This document shows, piece by piece, positions 36,324 through 44,790 of a stretch of 64,000 nucleotides of DNA. The stretch's first letter is position 1. Every line of letters begins with the position of its first letter. Origin of the DNA: DAHUYF01 sp035509275 (GTDB taxonomy: Bacteria > Pseudomonadota > Alphaproteobacteria > ATCC43930 > CGMCC-115725). Location: the NCBI GenBank assembly GCA_035509275.1, contig DATJLU010000219.1:1-64000 (forward strand), read 5' to 3'. The notes beneath the pieces are model-generated. The model did no database searches and was not told the origin of the DNA. It saw only the letters and a program-made list of their open reading frames with translations. Both the position numbers and the translations under genes were made by a program.

Positions 36324-37595
36324 ATGGCGAGCGTTCTGACCATCCAAGACGCCTCCCCGCGCCTCGACAGCCTGCGCGCGCTGGATCGGCTGACCTTCTT
36401 TCTGGCGGCCATGCAGGCGGGGTTCGGGCCGTTCGTCGCCATCCATCTCGCCGATCAGGGCTGGTCGCCCGAACGCATCGGCGTTGTCCTCAGTGCCGGT
36501 GGCATCGCCGGTCTCCTGGCCCAAGTTCCCACCGGCGAGCTCCTCGATGTCGTCCAATCGAAGCGGATGCTGGTGGGCGTGGGGAGCGTTGCCGTCGCCT
36601 TGGGGGCATTGATCCTCGCGCTCTGGCCCTACTTCCCGGCCGTGCTGGCCGCGAGCATCCTCCAAGGGTCGACCGGGGGCGTTCTCGGTCTCGGCGTCGC
36701 CGCCATCAGCTTGGGGTTGGTCGGACACAAGGCGGCAGCCGACCGGTTCGGCCGCAATCAGCGATTTTCTTCGATCGGCAGCCTCTGCGCGGCCGGCCTG
36801 ATGGGCGTCATCGGTTACTTCCTGCCAACCCGGGACATCTTTTTTGCGGCCGCCATATTGTGTCTGCCGGTGCTGCTGGCGCTGGTCGCGATCCATGCCG
36901 GCGACATCCATTTCGGGCGATCCTGCGGCGCTCCCGATTGCGAGACGAGGCGTCCCTCAAGGGTCCATCGCAAATCCCTCTTCCGGGATCGGCGCGTGCT
37001 GGTCTTCGCCAGTTGCCTCTTTCTGTTTCAACTCGCCAATGCCTCCATTCTGCCGCTGGCCGGGGAGACGCTGGCGCATGCGGAAGGACGGCAATCCTCG
37101 CTCGTGCTGTCAGCGTTGATCATCGCGCCTCAGATCATCGTCGCCCTGTTGGCGCCTTGGGCGGGGCGAACCGCCAATAGCTGGGGCCGCCGGCCGCTTC
37201 TCCTGCTCGGACTTGGCATGGTGCCGATCCGTGCGCTGTTTTTCGGGACGGTGACGGACCCGGCGCTTCTCGTCGCGGTGCAGGCGCTCGACGGCATTAC
37301 CGGCGCGACCTTGGGCGTGCTGACCGCGCTGGTCGCAGCGGACATCACGAACGGGACCGGTCGGTTCAATCTGCTCCAGGGTCTCATCGGCACGCTCTCC
37401 GGGATCGGCGCGTCGCTCAGCACGTCCCTATCGGGGTTTGCGGTCCAGAAATTTGGTCATACCGTCGGTTTCCTCGGCGTTGCCGCCGTGGCGCTGGCCG
37501 CGGTCGTGATCCTGTTGACGCTCATGCCGGAGACGAAGCCCGCAGACGCGGCGCGGCACCCGCCTCGTTCGCCGCGCAAACGCACGCGCTCTTAG
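36324..37595 (+). CDS. Major facilitator superfamily transporter
   Basis: The 423-residue protein has 12 predicted helices. The first, LTFFLAAMQAGFGPFVAIHL, carries the pattern of the subfamily often labelled MFS_1/YcxA-like, and motif A-like sequence occurs in GELLDVVQSKRMLVG and AGRTANSWGRRPLLLL. A cytoplasmic loop of about 40 residues, rich in Arg and containing two Cys (RSCGAPDCETRR), separates the two halves. GAGGGGC lies nine bases before the ATG. The substrate is not indicated. The C-terminus is basic and disordered (RHPPRSPRKRTRS). Confidence 0.88.
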   Translation: MASVLTIQDASPRLDSLRALDRLTFFLAAMQAGFGPFVAIHLADQGWSPERIGVVLSAGGIAGLLAQVPTGELLDVVQSKRMLVGVGSVAVALGALILALWPYFPAVLAASILQGSTGGVLGLGVAAISLGLVGHKAAADRFGRNQRFSSIGSLCAAGLMGVIGYFLPTRDIFFAAAILCLPVLLALVAIHAGDIHFGRSCGAPDCETRRPSRVHRKSLFRDRRVLVFASCLFLFQLANASILPLAGETLAHAEGRQSSLVLSALIIAPQIIVALLAPWAGRTANSWGRRPLLLLGLGMVPIRALFFGTVTDPALLVAVQALDGITGATLGVLTALVAADITNGTGRFNLLQGLIGTLSGIGASLSTSLSGFAVQKFGHTVGFLGVAAVALAAVVILLTLMPETKPADAARHPPRSPRKRTRS

Positions 37596-37639
37596 CTAGA
37601 AAGCGGGGTCCGATTGGATTGCAAACCGCGCGCCGACGC

Positions 37640-37765
37640 CATCTCCCAATTTCCGCCTTGCCCGCGAAAGCGGGCATCCAGGAGCCTCGGCCCCGATGAG
37701 TGGGGCGTTTGACTCTGGTTTCCCGCTGTCGCGGGAAAGGCGAAAAAAGAGGTTGGGATCGCAGC
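37640..37765. repeat. Intergenic repeat of the CCCGCGAAAGCGGGCATCCAG type
   Basis: The left part has CCCGCGAAAGCGGGCATCCAG and the right part TTTCCCGCTGTCGCGGGAAA, each a small hairpin, placed between convergent genes. Read on the minus strand one frame gives LLDARFRGQGGN, the usual false translation (LDSRFRGND) of this well-known dispersed repeat. No coding content. Confidence 0.75.
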
Positions 37766-37794
37766 GTTTTTCGGGATGTGCAGCACGCCGTACG

Positions 37795-39960
37795 TCAACG
37801 GAGCCCTTCGCCCGCGAAAATTCGCTGGGTGAGGTCGCAGCGTTCGACGAGCTGGGGGTCGCCTTTGATCACCTCGAAGGCGGTCGCTTCGCCCTCGCGC
37901 CAAAACCGGATGTCGAGCTTGTGCTTGCCGAGGCGTAGGTCGCGCACGGTTATGTCGGGCAGCCAATACGGCAACGCGGGATCGATATAGAGCTTGTCGC
38001 GCGGCGCATGCGGCAGGAAGCCCAGGATCGCCTGGGTCAGCATGAAAGCCGAACCCGCCGCCCAGGCCTGTGGCACGTTGGCGCCGATGTACTGGATCGG
38101 GAAGGCGTGGTCGCCCTCGAGCGCGGTGTAGAGCTCGGGCAGCTGGTTGAACCAGAAATGGCCCGCCGCAACGCTGATATCGTGCGCGACGCGCGCCGCC
38201 TCGGCGCCAAAGCCGTAAAGTTTGAAGCCCATGGCGATGAGCGCATTGTCGTGCGGCCAGACGGAGCCGGTCTGATAGTTGTAGGGATTGAATGCCGGAT
38301 GAGCCGAGGACAGCGTGCGAATGCCCCACCCCGTCCACATATCCGGCGCCATGAGGCGCGCCACCACTTTGGCGGCACGCTCGCGCGGGACGATGCACGA
38401 CCAGAGGCAATGTCCGGCATTGGAGGCGATGCTCAGCACCTTCTTTTTCTCGCCGTCCAGAGCATAGGCGTAGAAGCCGAGCTCTTCGTCCCAGAAGGCC
38501 TCGTTGAAGCGGTCGAACAGCGTGCGCGCCTTCGCGCGCAATGCTTGCGCGCGATCCGGCTTGCCGAGGGCATCGAAGATCTCGGCCATGCCGAGCCAGG
38601 CGCGATGGACGTAGCCTTGCAGCTCGCAGAGCGCCTTTGGTCCTTTGACCAGCGAGCCGTCGGGATAAACGACGGCGTCGCCTGAATCCTTCCAGCCCAT
38701 GTTCTCATAACCGACCCGCGAGCGGGTCTGATACTCCTGGAAGCCGTCACCGTCGCGGTCGCCATAGTCGTCGATCCAGGAGAGGCATCCCTCGGCGGTT
38801 TCGAGATGCCGTTCGAGCAGCGCCGCATCGCCGGTCGCGCGCCAGGCGGCGTGCAAGGTGATGAGGTAGAGCGGCGTCGCATCGGCGGTGCCGTAATAGG
38901 GCGTATGCGGGATCAGCTTGAAATGCGCGAGCTCGCCATAGCGCTTTTCATGCAGTATCTTGCCCGGCTCGGCGTCGCGATAATTGTCGACCGTCTTTGC
39001 CTGAAGCGATCCGAGAATCTCCAACGCGCCGCGCGCGAACTCGGGATAGATGAGCGTGTTCTGCAGCGAAACGATCAGGCTGTCGCGCCCGAACGGGGCG
39101 ACGAACCAAGGCAGCCCCGCGGCCGGGAGAAAGACCATGTGATCCGTCCCGGCGATCGGCAGGCGGAGCGCGGCCATGTCCTCGAGCGCCTGGCGAAACA
39201 GACGGTAAAATTCCTCGTTGCTGGTCTCTATCTTGACCACGTTCTGCAGCCACTCGGCGAGGCTCAAGGCATGTTCCGACTTGGCATTGTCGTCCATGGC
39301 GTGAGGCGGGGCGGAAAACTCCTGCTCGCCGTCCGCCAGCGCATAGAGCAGGCAGCAATGCCATGCCGCGCCCGGCTCCAGCGCCACTTCGAAGCTGAGC
39401 CGGCCGTTGGCGTAGACCGCCTTCGCCGGCGCCTGCTCCGCGCTAATCGTCATGGCGCGGCTGAAATCGCGGTTGCGATAGGTGGTGCGCAACTGCTGGC
39501 GCGCCTCGGACCACTCCGTGGTGATGCGCCCGCGGCGCACGATGCGACCCGATTTCACCTCGAAGACATCGGCAAAATCGGCGCGCAGAGCCATCTCGAG
39601 CTGGAAGCGCACACGCTTCATGCCGTGATTGGTGATGTCGAGATCTTCGTGCAGGCCGCCGGCGATCGCCCGGCTGATCGTCAGGCCCAGCGAGCGTTCC
39701 GGGATCGCGCCGTCTTCGGTGAGGAGCGCGCGATTGGTGAGGAAGATGCGACAGGTGTAGTAGCTGAGCGCGCCGCCATTCAGCAGCTGCCAGGGCTCGC
39801 CGTTCGCATAGACGTGCCAACTGCTGAGGATGCGCGTATCGAGGAAGTAGAGGCCTTTGTCGCTGGGCCAGTTGATCTGTCCATCCGGCTCGGTGACCAG
39901 AACGGTTTGGCCCTGGTGGATGGAGATCTGCTGCGGACCGACCTGGACCTTGAACGCCAT
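37795..39960 (-). CDS. Glycogen debranching (amylo-alpha-1,6-glucosidase-like) enzyme
   Basis: The 721-residue protein has an N-terminal beta-sandwich GDE_N domain (about 20-220, with GLYFLDTRILSSWHVYANGE) and a C-terminal (alpha/alpha)6 barrel of GH-G type (about 280-690). The catalytic region shows FVAPFGRDSLIVSLQNTLIYP, then YYGTADATPLYLI, NMGWKDSGDAVVYPDGS, and YQTGSVWPHDNALIAMG, with acidic residues at the expected positions. It should hydrolyse alpha-glucosidic bonds in glycogen, trehalose-like or other glucans and release glucose. GGGGAG before the ATG at 39960 fixes the start. It is divergent from the pentose-phosphate operon with 227 bases between, so its glucose could feed that operon's products. 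Confidence 0.87.
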   Translation of the reverse strand: MAFKVQVGPQQISIHQGQTVLVTEPDGQINWPSDKGLYFLDTRILSSWHVYANGEPWQLLNGGALSYYTCRIFLTNRALLTEDGAIPERSLGLTISRAIAGGLHEDLDITNHGMKRVRFQLEMALRADFADVFEVKSGRIVRRGRITTEWSEARQQLRTTYRNRDFSRAMTISAEQAPAKAVYANGRLSFEVALEPGAAWHCCLLYALADGEQEFSAPPHAMDDNAKSEHALSLAEWLQNVVKIETSNEEFYRLFRQALEDMAALRLPIAGTDHMVFLPAAGLPWFVAPFGRDSLIVSLQNTLIYPEFARGALEILGSLQAKTVDNYRDAEPGKILHEKRYGELAHFKLIPHTPYYGTADATPLYLITLHAAWRATGDAALLERHLETAEGCLSWIDDYGDRDGDGFQEYQTRSRVGYENMGWKDSGDAVVYPDGSLVKGPKALCELQGYVHRAWLGMAEIFDALGKPDRAQALRAKARTLFDRFNEAFWDEELGFYAYALDGEKKKVLSIASNAGHCLWSCIVPRERAAKVVARLMAPDMWTGWGIRTLSSAHPAFNPYNYQTGSVWPHDNALIAMGFKLYGFGAEAARVAHDISVAAGHFWFNQLPELYTALEGDHAFPIQYIGANVPQAWAAGSAFMLTQAILGFLPHAPRDKLYIDPALPYWLPDITVRDLRLGKHKLDIRFWREGEATAFEVIKGDPQLVERCDLTQRIFAGEGLR

Positions 39961-40187
39961 GAGGTGCTCCCCTGTGGTTTGCGGCGGGCGCGCGCCTTCT
40001 CCGGCGAGTATGCCATGCCGGCGGCCGCGATCACGTCTCTCATCGAGCCCGACGGCGCCTCTGCAACCAAGGCGCAACCAGGCCGGCCGCTCCGCACGCG
40101 ACGCGACGGGCGGGGGGCAATTGCACCGCCGCTTGGAACCAATTGGCGGTCCCGCCGGTTTGGGCATATCCGCGCTGGAACTGCCCT
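39961..40187. promoter_or_regulatory. Divergent promoter region, debranching enzyme and pentose phosphate operon
   Basis: 227 bases between two divergent starts. Promoters for both must lie here unless internal promoters are used, but no -35/-10 pair, operator or attenuator can be assigned by eye. Confidence 0.4.
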
Positions 40188-40889
40188 ATGACGCGACCGC
40201 AGCCAATTGTCTTCCTTGTCGATGTGGACAACACCCTGCTCGACAATGACCAGATCCAGCAGGATCTGAAGGATCATCTCGAGCGCAGCTTCGGCGTTTC
40301 CGCCCGCGAGCGCTATTGGGCCATCCTCGAAGACCTCTTCGCGACCCTCGGCTACCGGGACTATATCGGCGCATTGCAGCGCTTTCGCGTCGAGCACCCC
40401 CGCGAGGTCGAGCTGCTGTCGATGTCCTCCTTCCTCATGGATTATCCCTTCGCCGACCGCCTGTTTCCCGGCGCGCTCGAGGTGCTGCAGCGATTGAGGA
40501 GCGTCGCCCCCACGGTCATCCTGTCGGACGGGGACGTCGTCTTCCAGCCGCGCAAGGTCGAGCATGCCGGCATCTCCGAGGTAGTCGACGGGCATGTGCT
40601 TATCTATATCCATAAGGAGGCGGCACTGGATGACGTCGAGCGACGCTACCCTGCCGATCACTACGTCCTTGTGGACGACAAGATGCGGATTCTGGCCGCG
40701 GTCAAACAATTCTGGCGAGAGCGCGTGACCACGGTATTCGCGCGCCAGGGAGTGTTTGCGCACGACCTGAAGACGGTTGGCGCTCTCCCCCCGGCGGATA
40801 TGACCATCGAACACATTCGCGACCTCCTCGAATGCGACCTGTCCCGGCTGCAAGCCGCCGCAAAGTCCCCTGCGTCCAACGAAAGGTGA
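40188..40889 (+). CDS. HAD-family phosphatase
   Basis: The 233-residue HAD hydrolase has motif I FLVDVDNTLLDND (nucleophile Asp plus the Asp two residues later), motif II VILSDGD and motif IV VDDKMRILAAVK. A helical cap of about 70 residues follows motif I. It is the first gene of the pentose-phosphate operon, four bases ahead of tal, so it probably dephosphorylates a sugar or polyol phosphate. Close relatives are annotated only as HAD family. The ATG at 40188 is preferred to 40143, which would add a poorly conserved 15-residue leader. Confidence 0.82.
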   Translation: MTRPQPIVFLVDVDNTLLDNDQIQQDLKDHLERSFGVSARERYWAILEDLFATLGYRDYIGALQRFRVEHPREVELLSMSSFLMDYPFADRLFPGALEVLQRLRSVAPTVILSDGDVVFQPRKVEHAGISEVVDGHVLIYIHKEAALDDVERRYPADHYVLVDDKMRILAAVKQFWRERVTTVFARQGVFAHDLKTVGALPPADMTIEHIRDLLECDLSRLQAAAKSPASNER

Positions 40890-40893
40890 TGCC

Positions 40894-41979
40894 ATGAACG
40901 CGACCCGGACGCTCCACGATCTCGGCCAGAGCCTCTGGCTGGACAATATCACCCGTGATCTGCTGAACAGCGGCACGCTCGAGCGCTACATCAACGAGCT
41001 CTCGGTGACGGGGCTCACCTCGAACCCGACGATCTTCGACCACGCGGTCCGGAACAGCACAACCTATGACGAAGAGATTGCGCGCAAGTCGCACGCGGCG
41101 AAATCGGCGGAGGAGCTGTTCTTCCAGCTGGCGCTGGCGGATCTGACCCGGGCTGCGGCGCTGTTCCAGCCGATCTTCGCCCGGACCGACGGGGTCGATG
41201 GCTGGGTGTCGTTGGAGGTGTCGCCGTTGCTCGCGCATGACACCAACAGCACGCTCGCGGCCGCGCGCGATCTCCATCGCGCGGCCGGCAAGCCCAACCT
41301 CTTCATCAAGATTCCCGGCACGCCGGAAGGATTGCCGGCGATCGAAGCGGCGATCTTCGCCGGCGTTCCCGTCAATGTGACGCTGCTCTTCTCGCGCGAG
41401 CAATATCTGGCGGCGGCGGACGCCTATCTGCGCGGCGTCGAGCGGCGCATTGCGGCGGGGCTGAACCCCGCCGTCGCATCGGTCGCCTCGCTCTTCATCA
41501 GCCGCTGGGACGTCGCGGTGGCCGGCAAGGTCCCCGCCGAGTTGACCAATCGGCTCGGCATCGCCATCGCCCAGCGCGCCTATAAGGCCTATCGCGAGCT
41601 GCTCGCCTCGGCGCGCTTCCAGCGCCTCGCCAATGCCGGCGCCCGGGCTCAGCGGCTGCTCTGGGCCAGCACCGGCACCAAGGACCCGAAAGCCGCCGAC
41701 ACGCTCTATGTCAAGGCGCTCGCCGCGCCCTTCACCATCAACACCATGCCGGAGGGTACGCTCAAGGCGTTTGGCGATCATGGTGCGGCCGGCGACATCC
41801 TGGCGCCGGACGGCGGCGATGCCGAACGGGTTCTGGCCGATTTCGCCAAAGCGGGCATCAATATCGACGCCTTGGCCGCGCAGCTCCAGGAGGAAGGGGC
41901 TGCATCCTTCGTCAAGTCCTGGCACGATCTGATCGCCTGCATCAATTCCAAGAGCGCCGCGATCCGCAAGGCGAGCTGA
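40894..41979 (+). CDS. tal: Transaldolase
   Basis: The 361-residue enzyme belongs to the bacterial type-2 transaldolase group (about 360-380 residues). It shows WLDNITRDLL, the family signature GLTSNPTIFDHAV and the catalytic Lys in NLFIKIPGTPEG. It moves a dihydroxyacetone unit between sedoheptulose 7-phosphate and glyceraldehyde 3-phosphate in the cytoplasm. AAAGGTGATG precedes the ATG. It is followed 51 bases later by pgi in the same orientation; in many bacteria these two genes are adjacent or fused, so this is a typical partnership. Confidence 0.96.
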   Translation: MNATRTLHDLGQSLWLDNITRDLLNSGTLERYINELSVTGLTSNPTIFDHAVRNSTTYDEEIARKSHAAKSAEELFFQLALADLTRAAALFQPIFARTDGVDGWVSLEVSPLLAHDTNSTLAAARDLHRAAGKPNLFIKIPGTPEGLPAIEAAIFAGVPVNVTLLFSREQYLAAADAYLRGVERRIAAGLNPAVASVASLFISRWDVAVAGKVPAELTNRLGIAIAQRAYKAYRELLASARFQRLANAGARAQRLLWASTGTKDPKAADTLYVKALAAPFTINTMPEGTLKAFGDHGAAGDILAPDGGDAERVLADFAKAGINIDALAAQLQEEGAASFVKSWHDLIACINSKSAAIRKAS

Positions 41980-42030
41980 GGGCCGAGATCAAGGCGCAAA
42001 GCGTGCAATAAGCGCACGAGGGGACAGTCG

Positions 42031-43668
42031 ATGAGCGTACCAACCTTGCGGGAGCGGCCGGCCTGGGCTTTGCTTGAGCGTCATTTCCAGAAGCTGAAGG
42101 GCGTCCACCTGCGACAGCTCTTTGCCGAGGATGCGAAGCGCGGCGAAGCGCTGTCGCTCGAAGCCGCCGGCGTCTATCTCGACTATTCCAAGAACCGGAT
42201 CACCGCCGAGACGGTGAAACTGCTGCTGCAGCTGGCACAGGACTCGAAGCTGCGGGACAGCATCGACGCCATGTTCGGCGGCGAGGCCATCAACGTCTCG
42301 GAGCGCCGCGCCGTCCTGCATGTGGCGCTGCGCGCGCCGCGTGGCGCCACCATCATGCATCAAGGCCGCAACGTGGTGCCGGATGTTCAGGCGGTGCTGG
42401 ACAAGATGGCCGAGTTCACGCGGCGGCTGCGCAACGGCGCCTGGACGGGCCATACCGGCAAGCGCATCCGCAACGTGATCAACATCGGCATCGGCGGCTC
42501 CGATCTCGGGCCGGTCATGGCCTATGAGGCGCTGAAGCATTACAGCGAGCGGAGCATGACCTTCCGCTTCGTCTCCAATGTCGATGGCACCGATTTCGCC
42601 GAAGCGGTGGTGGATCTCGATCCGGCCGAGACGCTGTTCATCGTTTCCTCCAAGACCTTCACCACCTTGGAGACGATGACCAACGCGCATTCCGCCCGCG
42701 ATTGGCTCCTCGCCGGATTGAAGGGCAACGAGGCCGCCATCGCCAAGCATTTCGTCGCGGTCTCGACCAATGCCGAGGAGGTGGCGAAGTTCGGCATCGA
42801 CACCGCCAACATGTTCGGCTTCTGGGACTGGGTCGGCGGGCGCTACTCGATGGATTCGGCCATCGGCCTCTCGACCATGCTGGCCGTCGGCGCGGACAAT
42901 TTCCGCGCCATGCTCGCCGGCTTCCATGAGATGGACGAGCATTTCCGCACCGCGCCGTTCGAGCGCAACTTGCCGGTGCTGATGGGCCTCATGGCGGTCT
43001 GGTACAACGACTTCTTCGGCGCGCAGACGGTCGCGGTGCTGCCTTATGAGCAGTATCTGAAACGCTTTCCCGCCTACCTCCAGCAGCTCACCATGGAGAG
43101 CAACGGCAAGCATGTGACCCGCGACGGCGTCCCGGTCGATTACGATACCGGGCCGATCTATTGGGGCGAGCCGGGCACCAACGGCCAGCACTCCTTCTAT
43201 CAGCTCATCCATCAGGGGACGCGGCTGATTCCCTGCGATTTCATCGCTTTTACCGAGACGCTGAACCCGCTCGGCCGGCATCACGACATGCTGCTCGCCA
43301 ATGTCTTCGCCCAGACCGAGGCGCTGGCCTTCGGCAAGACGGCGGAGCAGGTCAAGGCGGAAGGGACGCCCGACTGGCTGGTGCCGCATCGGCTCTTCGC
43401 CGGCAATCGGCCGTCGAACACGCTGCTGCTGGAGCGCTTGACGCCGGCGGCGCTGGGCAAGCTGGTCGCGCTCTACGAGCACAGCGTCTTTACCCAGGGC
43501 GTCATTTGGCAGATCGATTCCTTCGACCAATGGGGGGTCGAGCTCGGCAAGGCGCTGGCGCAGCGCATCATTCCGCAGCTCGAAAGCGCGGCCGAGCCCA
43601 GGCTCGAGCATGACAGCTCGACCAACGCGCTGATCCGGCGGTATCGCAAGCTCAAGGGAGCCCGCTGA
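42031..43668 (+). CDS. pgi: Glucose-6-phosphate isomerase
   Basis: The 545-residue enzyme is a full-length PGI. Signature 1 appears as NIGIGGSDLGPVM and later VSSKTFTTLETM and GGRYSMDSAIGLS; the late segment PGTNGQHSFYQLIHQGT includes the active-site His, and a C-terminal segment FDQWGVELGKALA carries the second signature (Lys). It interconverts glucose 6-phosphate and fructose 6-phosphate, linking the oxidative branch to the non-oxidative branch encoded in the same operon. GAGGGGAC lies before the ATG. Confidence 0.97.
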   Translation: MSVPTLRERPAWALLERHFQKLKGVHLRQLFAEDAKRGEALSLEAAGVYLDYSKNRITAETVKLLLQLAQDSKLRDSIDAMFGGEAINVSERRAVLHVALRAPRGATIMHQGRNVVPDVQAVLDKMAEFTRRLRNGAWTGHTGKRIRNVINIGIGGSDLGPVMAYEALKHYSERSMTFRFVSNVDGTDFAEAVVDLDPAETLFIVSSKTFTTLETMTNAHSARDWLLAGLKGNEAAIAKHFVAVSTNAEEVAKFGIDTANMFGFWDWVGGRYSMDSAIGLSTMLAVGADNFRAMLAGFHEMDEHFRTAPFERNLPVLMGLMAVWYNDFFGAQTVAVLPYEQYLKRFPAYLQQLTMESNGKHVTRDGVPVDYDTGPIYWGEPGTNGQHSFYQLIHQGTRLIPCDFIAFTETLNPLGRHHDMLLANVFAQTEALAFGKTAEQVKAEGTPDWLVPHRLFAGNRPSNTLLLERLTPAALGKLVALYEHSVFTQGVIWQIDSFDQWGVELGKALAQRIIPQLESAAEPRLEHDSSTNALIRRYRKLKGAR

Positions 43669-43730
43669 TGCCACGCGGATATGACCGCCCGCTCGTGAAC
43701 ATGTTCGAGGCTGTCCACGCGAAGTCGTGA
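43668..43730 (+). pseudogene. 20-codon ORF, possible remnant of a DUF2090-type aldolase-like gene
   Basis: An ATG overlaps the pgi stop (TGATG) and opens a short frame of 20 residues, beginning MPRGYDRPL and ending with a stop at 43728. The first nine residues match the usual start of DUF2090/IolC C-terminal-like proteins (GYDxPLYxLPFDHRGSF), but the motif then breaks off. The coupling to pgi and the match suggest an internally deleted gene, leaving only its first codons. It may equally be a short non-functional or leader ORF. Confidence 0.3.
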
Positions 43731-43773
43731 ACCAGTCCGGCCGCAGCGTCGGCCTTCAGAGGAGGATAGGGTC

Positions 43774-44790
43774 TTGCAATTGGGAATGATCGGCCTTGGC
43801 CGGATGGGAGCGAATATGGTGCGCCGGCTGTTGCGCGGCGGCCACCAATGCGTGGTGTTCGACAGGTCTGCCAAGGCGGTGGCGGACCTGGCGAAGGAGA
43901 AGGCCGTCGGCGCCGCCTCGCTGGCGGAATTCGCGAAGGGCCTGACCAAGCCGCGCGCGGTCTGGCTGATGGTGCCGGCCGGCGTGGTGGACGAGACGAT
44001 CGCCGATCTCCTGCCGCATCTCGAACGCGGCGATATCCTGATCGACGGCGGCAATTCCTATTACATCGACGATATCCGCCGCGCCAAGGAGCTGGCGCCC
44101 AAAGGCATCCACTATGTCGATGTCGGCACCAGCGGCGGCGTCTGGGGGTTGGAGCGCGGCTATTGCATGATGATCGGCGGCGACAAGGAAGCGGTGACGC
44201 ATCTCGACCCGATCTTCGCCACGCTCGCGCCCGGCCGCGGCGACATTCCGCGCACGCCGGGACGCGAGAAAGCCGGCGGCACCGCCGAGCAAGGCTATCT
44301 CCATTGCGGCCCGAACGGCGGCGGCCATTTCGTCAAGATGGTGCATAACGGCATCGAATACGGCGTGATGGCCGCTTATGCCGAGGGCTTGGCCGTGCTC
44401 AAGGCGGCCAATATCGGCAAATCCGCCGGTGCCGTCGATGCGGAAACGACGCCGCTGCGCGATCCCGAGCATTATCGCTACGATTTCGATCTAGGCGACG
44501 TGACCGAAGTCTGGCGGCGCGGCAGCGTCATCGCCTCGTGGCTGCTCGATCTGTCGGCCGCGGCGCTGGCGCAGGATCCGGCGCTCAAGGCCTTTCAAGG
44601 CCGCGTCTCCGATTCCGGCGAAGGGCGCTGGACCATCAAGGCTGCGATCGACGAGGGCGTTCCGGCCCACGTCCTGTCCGCGGCGCTGTACGAGCGCTTC
44701 AGCTCGCGCGGCGAGGCGGATTTCGCCAACAAGCTGCTTTCGGCCATGCGCTACGAGTTCGGCGGCCATATCGAGAAGTCGCAGTCATGA
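43774..44790 (+). CDS. gnd: 6-phosphogluconate dehydrogenase, decarboxylating (short type)
   Basis: The 338-residue enzyme is of the short (about 300-340 residue) GndA/YqeC-like class, often NAD-specific, not the 470-residue NADP type of E. coli. It starts MQLGMIGLGRMGANMVRRLL with the nucleotide-binding glycines, contains the substrate-binding signature DVGTSGGVWGLERGYCMMIGGD, and HNGIEYGVMAAYAEG with catalytic Lys/Asn in the preceding HFVKM. The TTG start is supported by GAGGAGGAT nine bases before it. It oxidises 6-phosphogluconate to ribulose 5-phosphate and CO2. Its stop overlaps the tkt start. Confidence 0.95.
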   Translation: MQLGMIGLGRMGANMVRRLLRGGHQCVVFDRSAKAVADLAKEKAVGAASLAEFAKGLTKPRAVWLMVPAGVVDETIADLLPHLERGDILIDGGNSYYIDDIRRAKELAPKGIHYVDVGTSGGVWGLERGYCMMIGGDKEAVTHLDPIFATLAPGRGDIPRTPGREKAGGTAEQGYLHCGPNGGGHFVKMVHNGIEYGVMAAYAEGLAVLKAANIGKSAGAVDAETTPLRDPEHYRYDFDLGDVTEVWRRGSVIASWLLDLSAAALAQDPALKAFQGRVSDSGEGRWTIKAAIDEGVPAHVLSAALYERFSSRGEADFANKLLSAMRYEFGGHIEKSQS

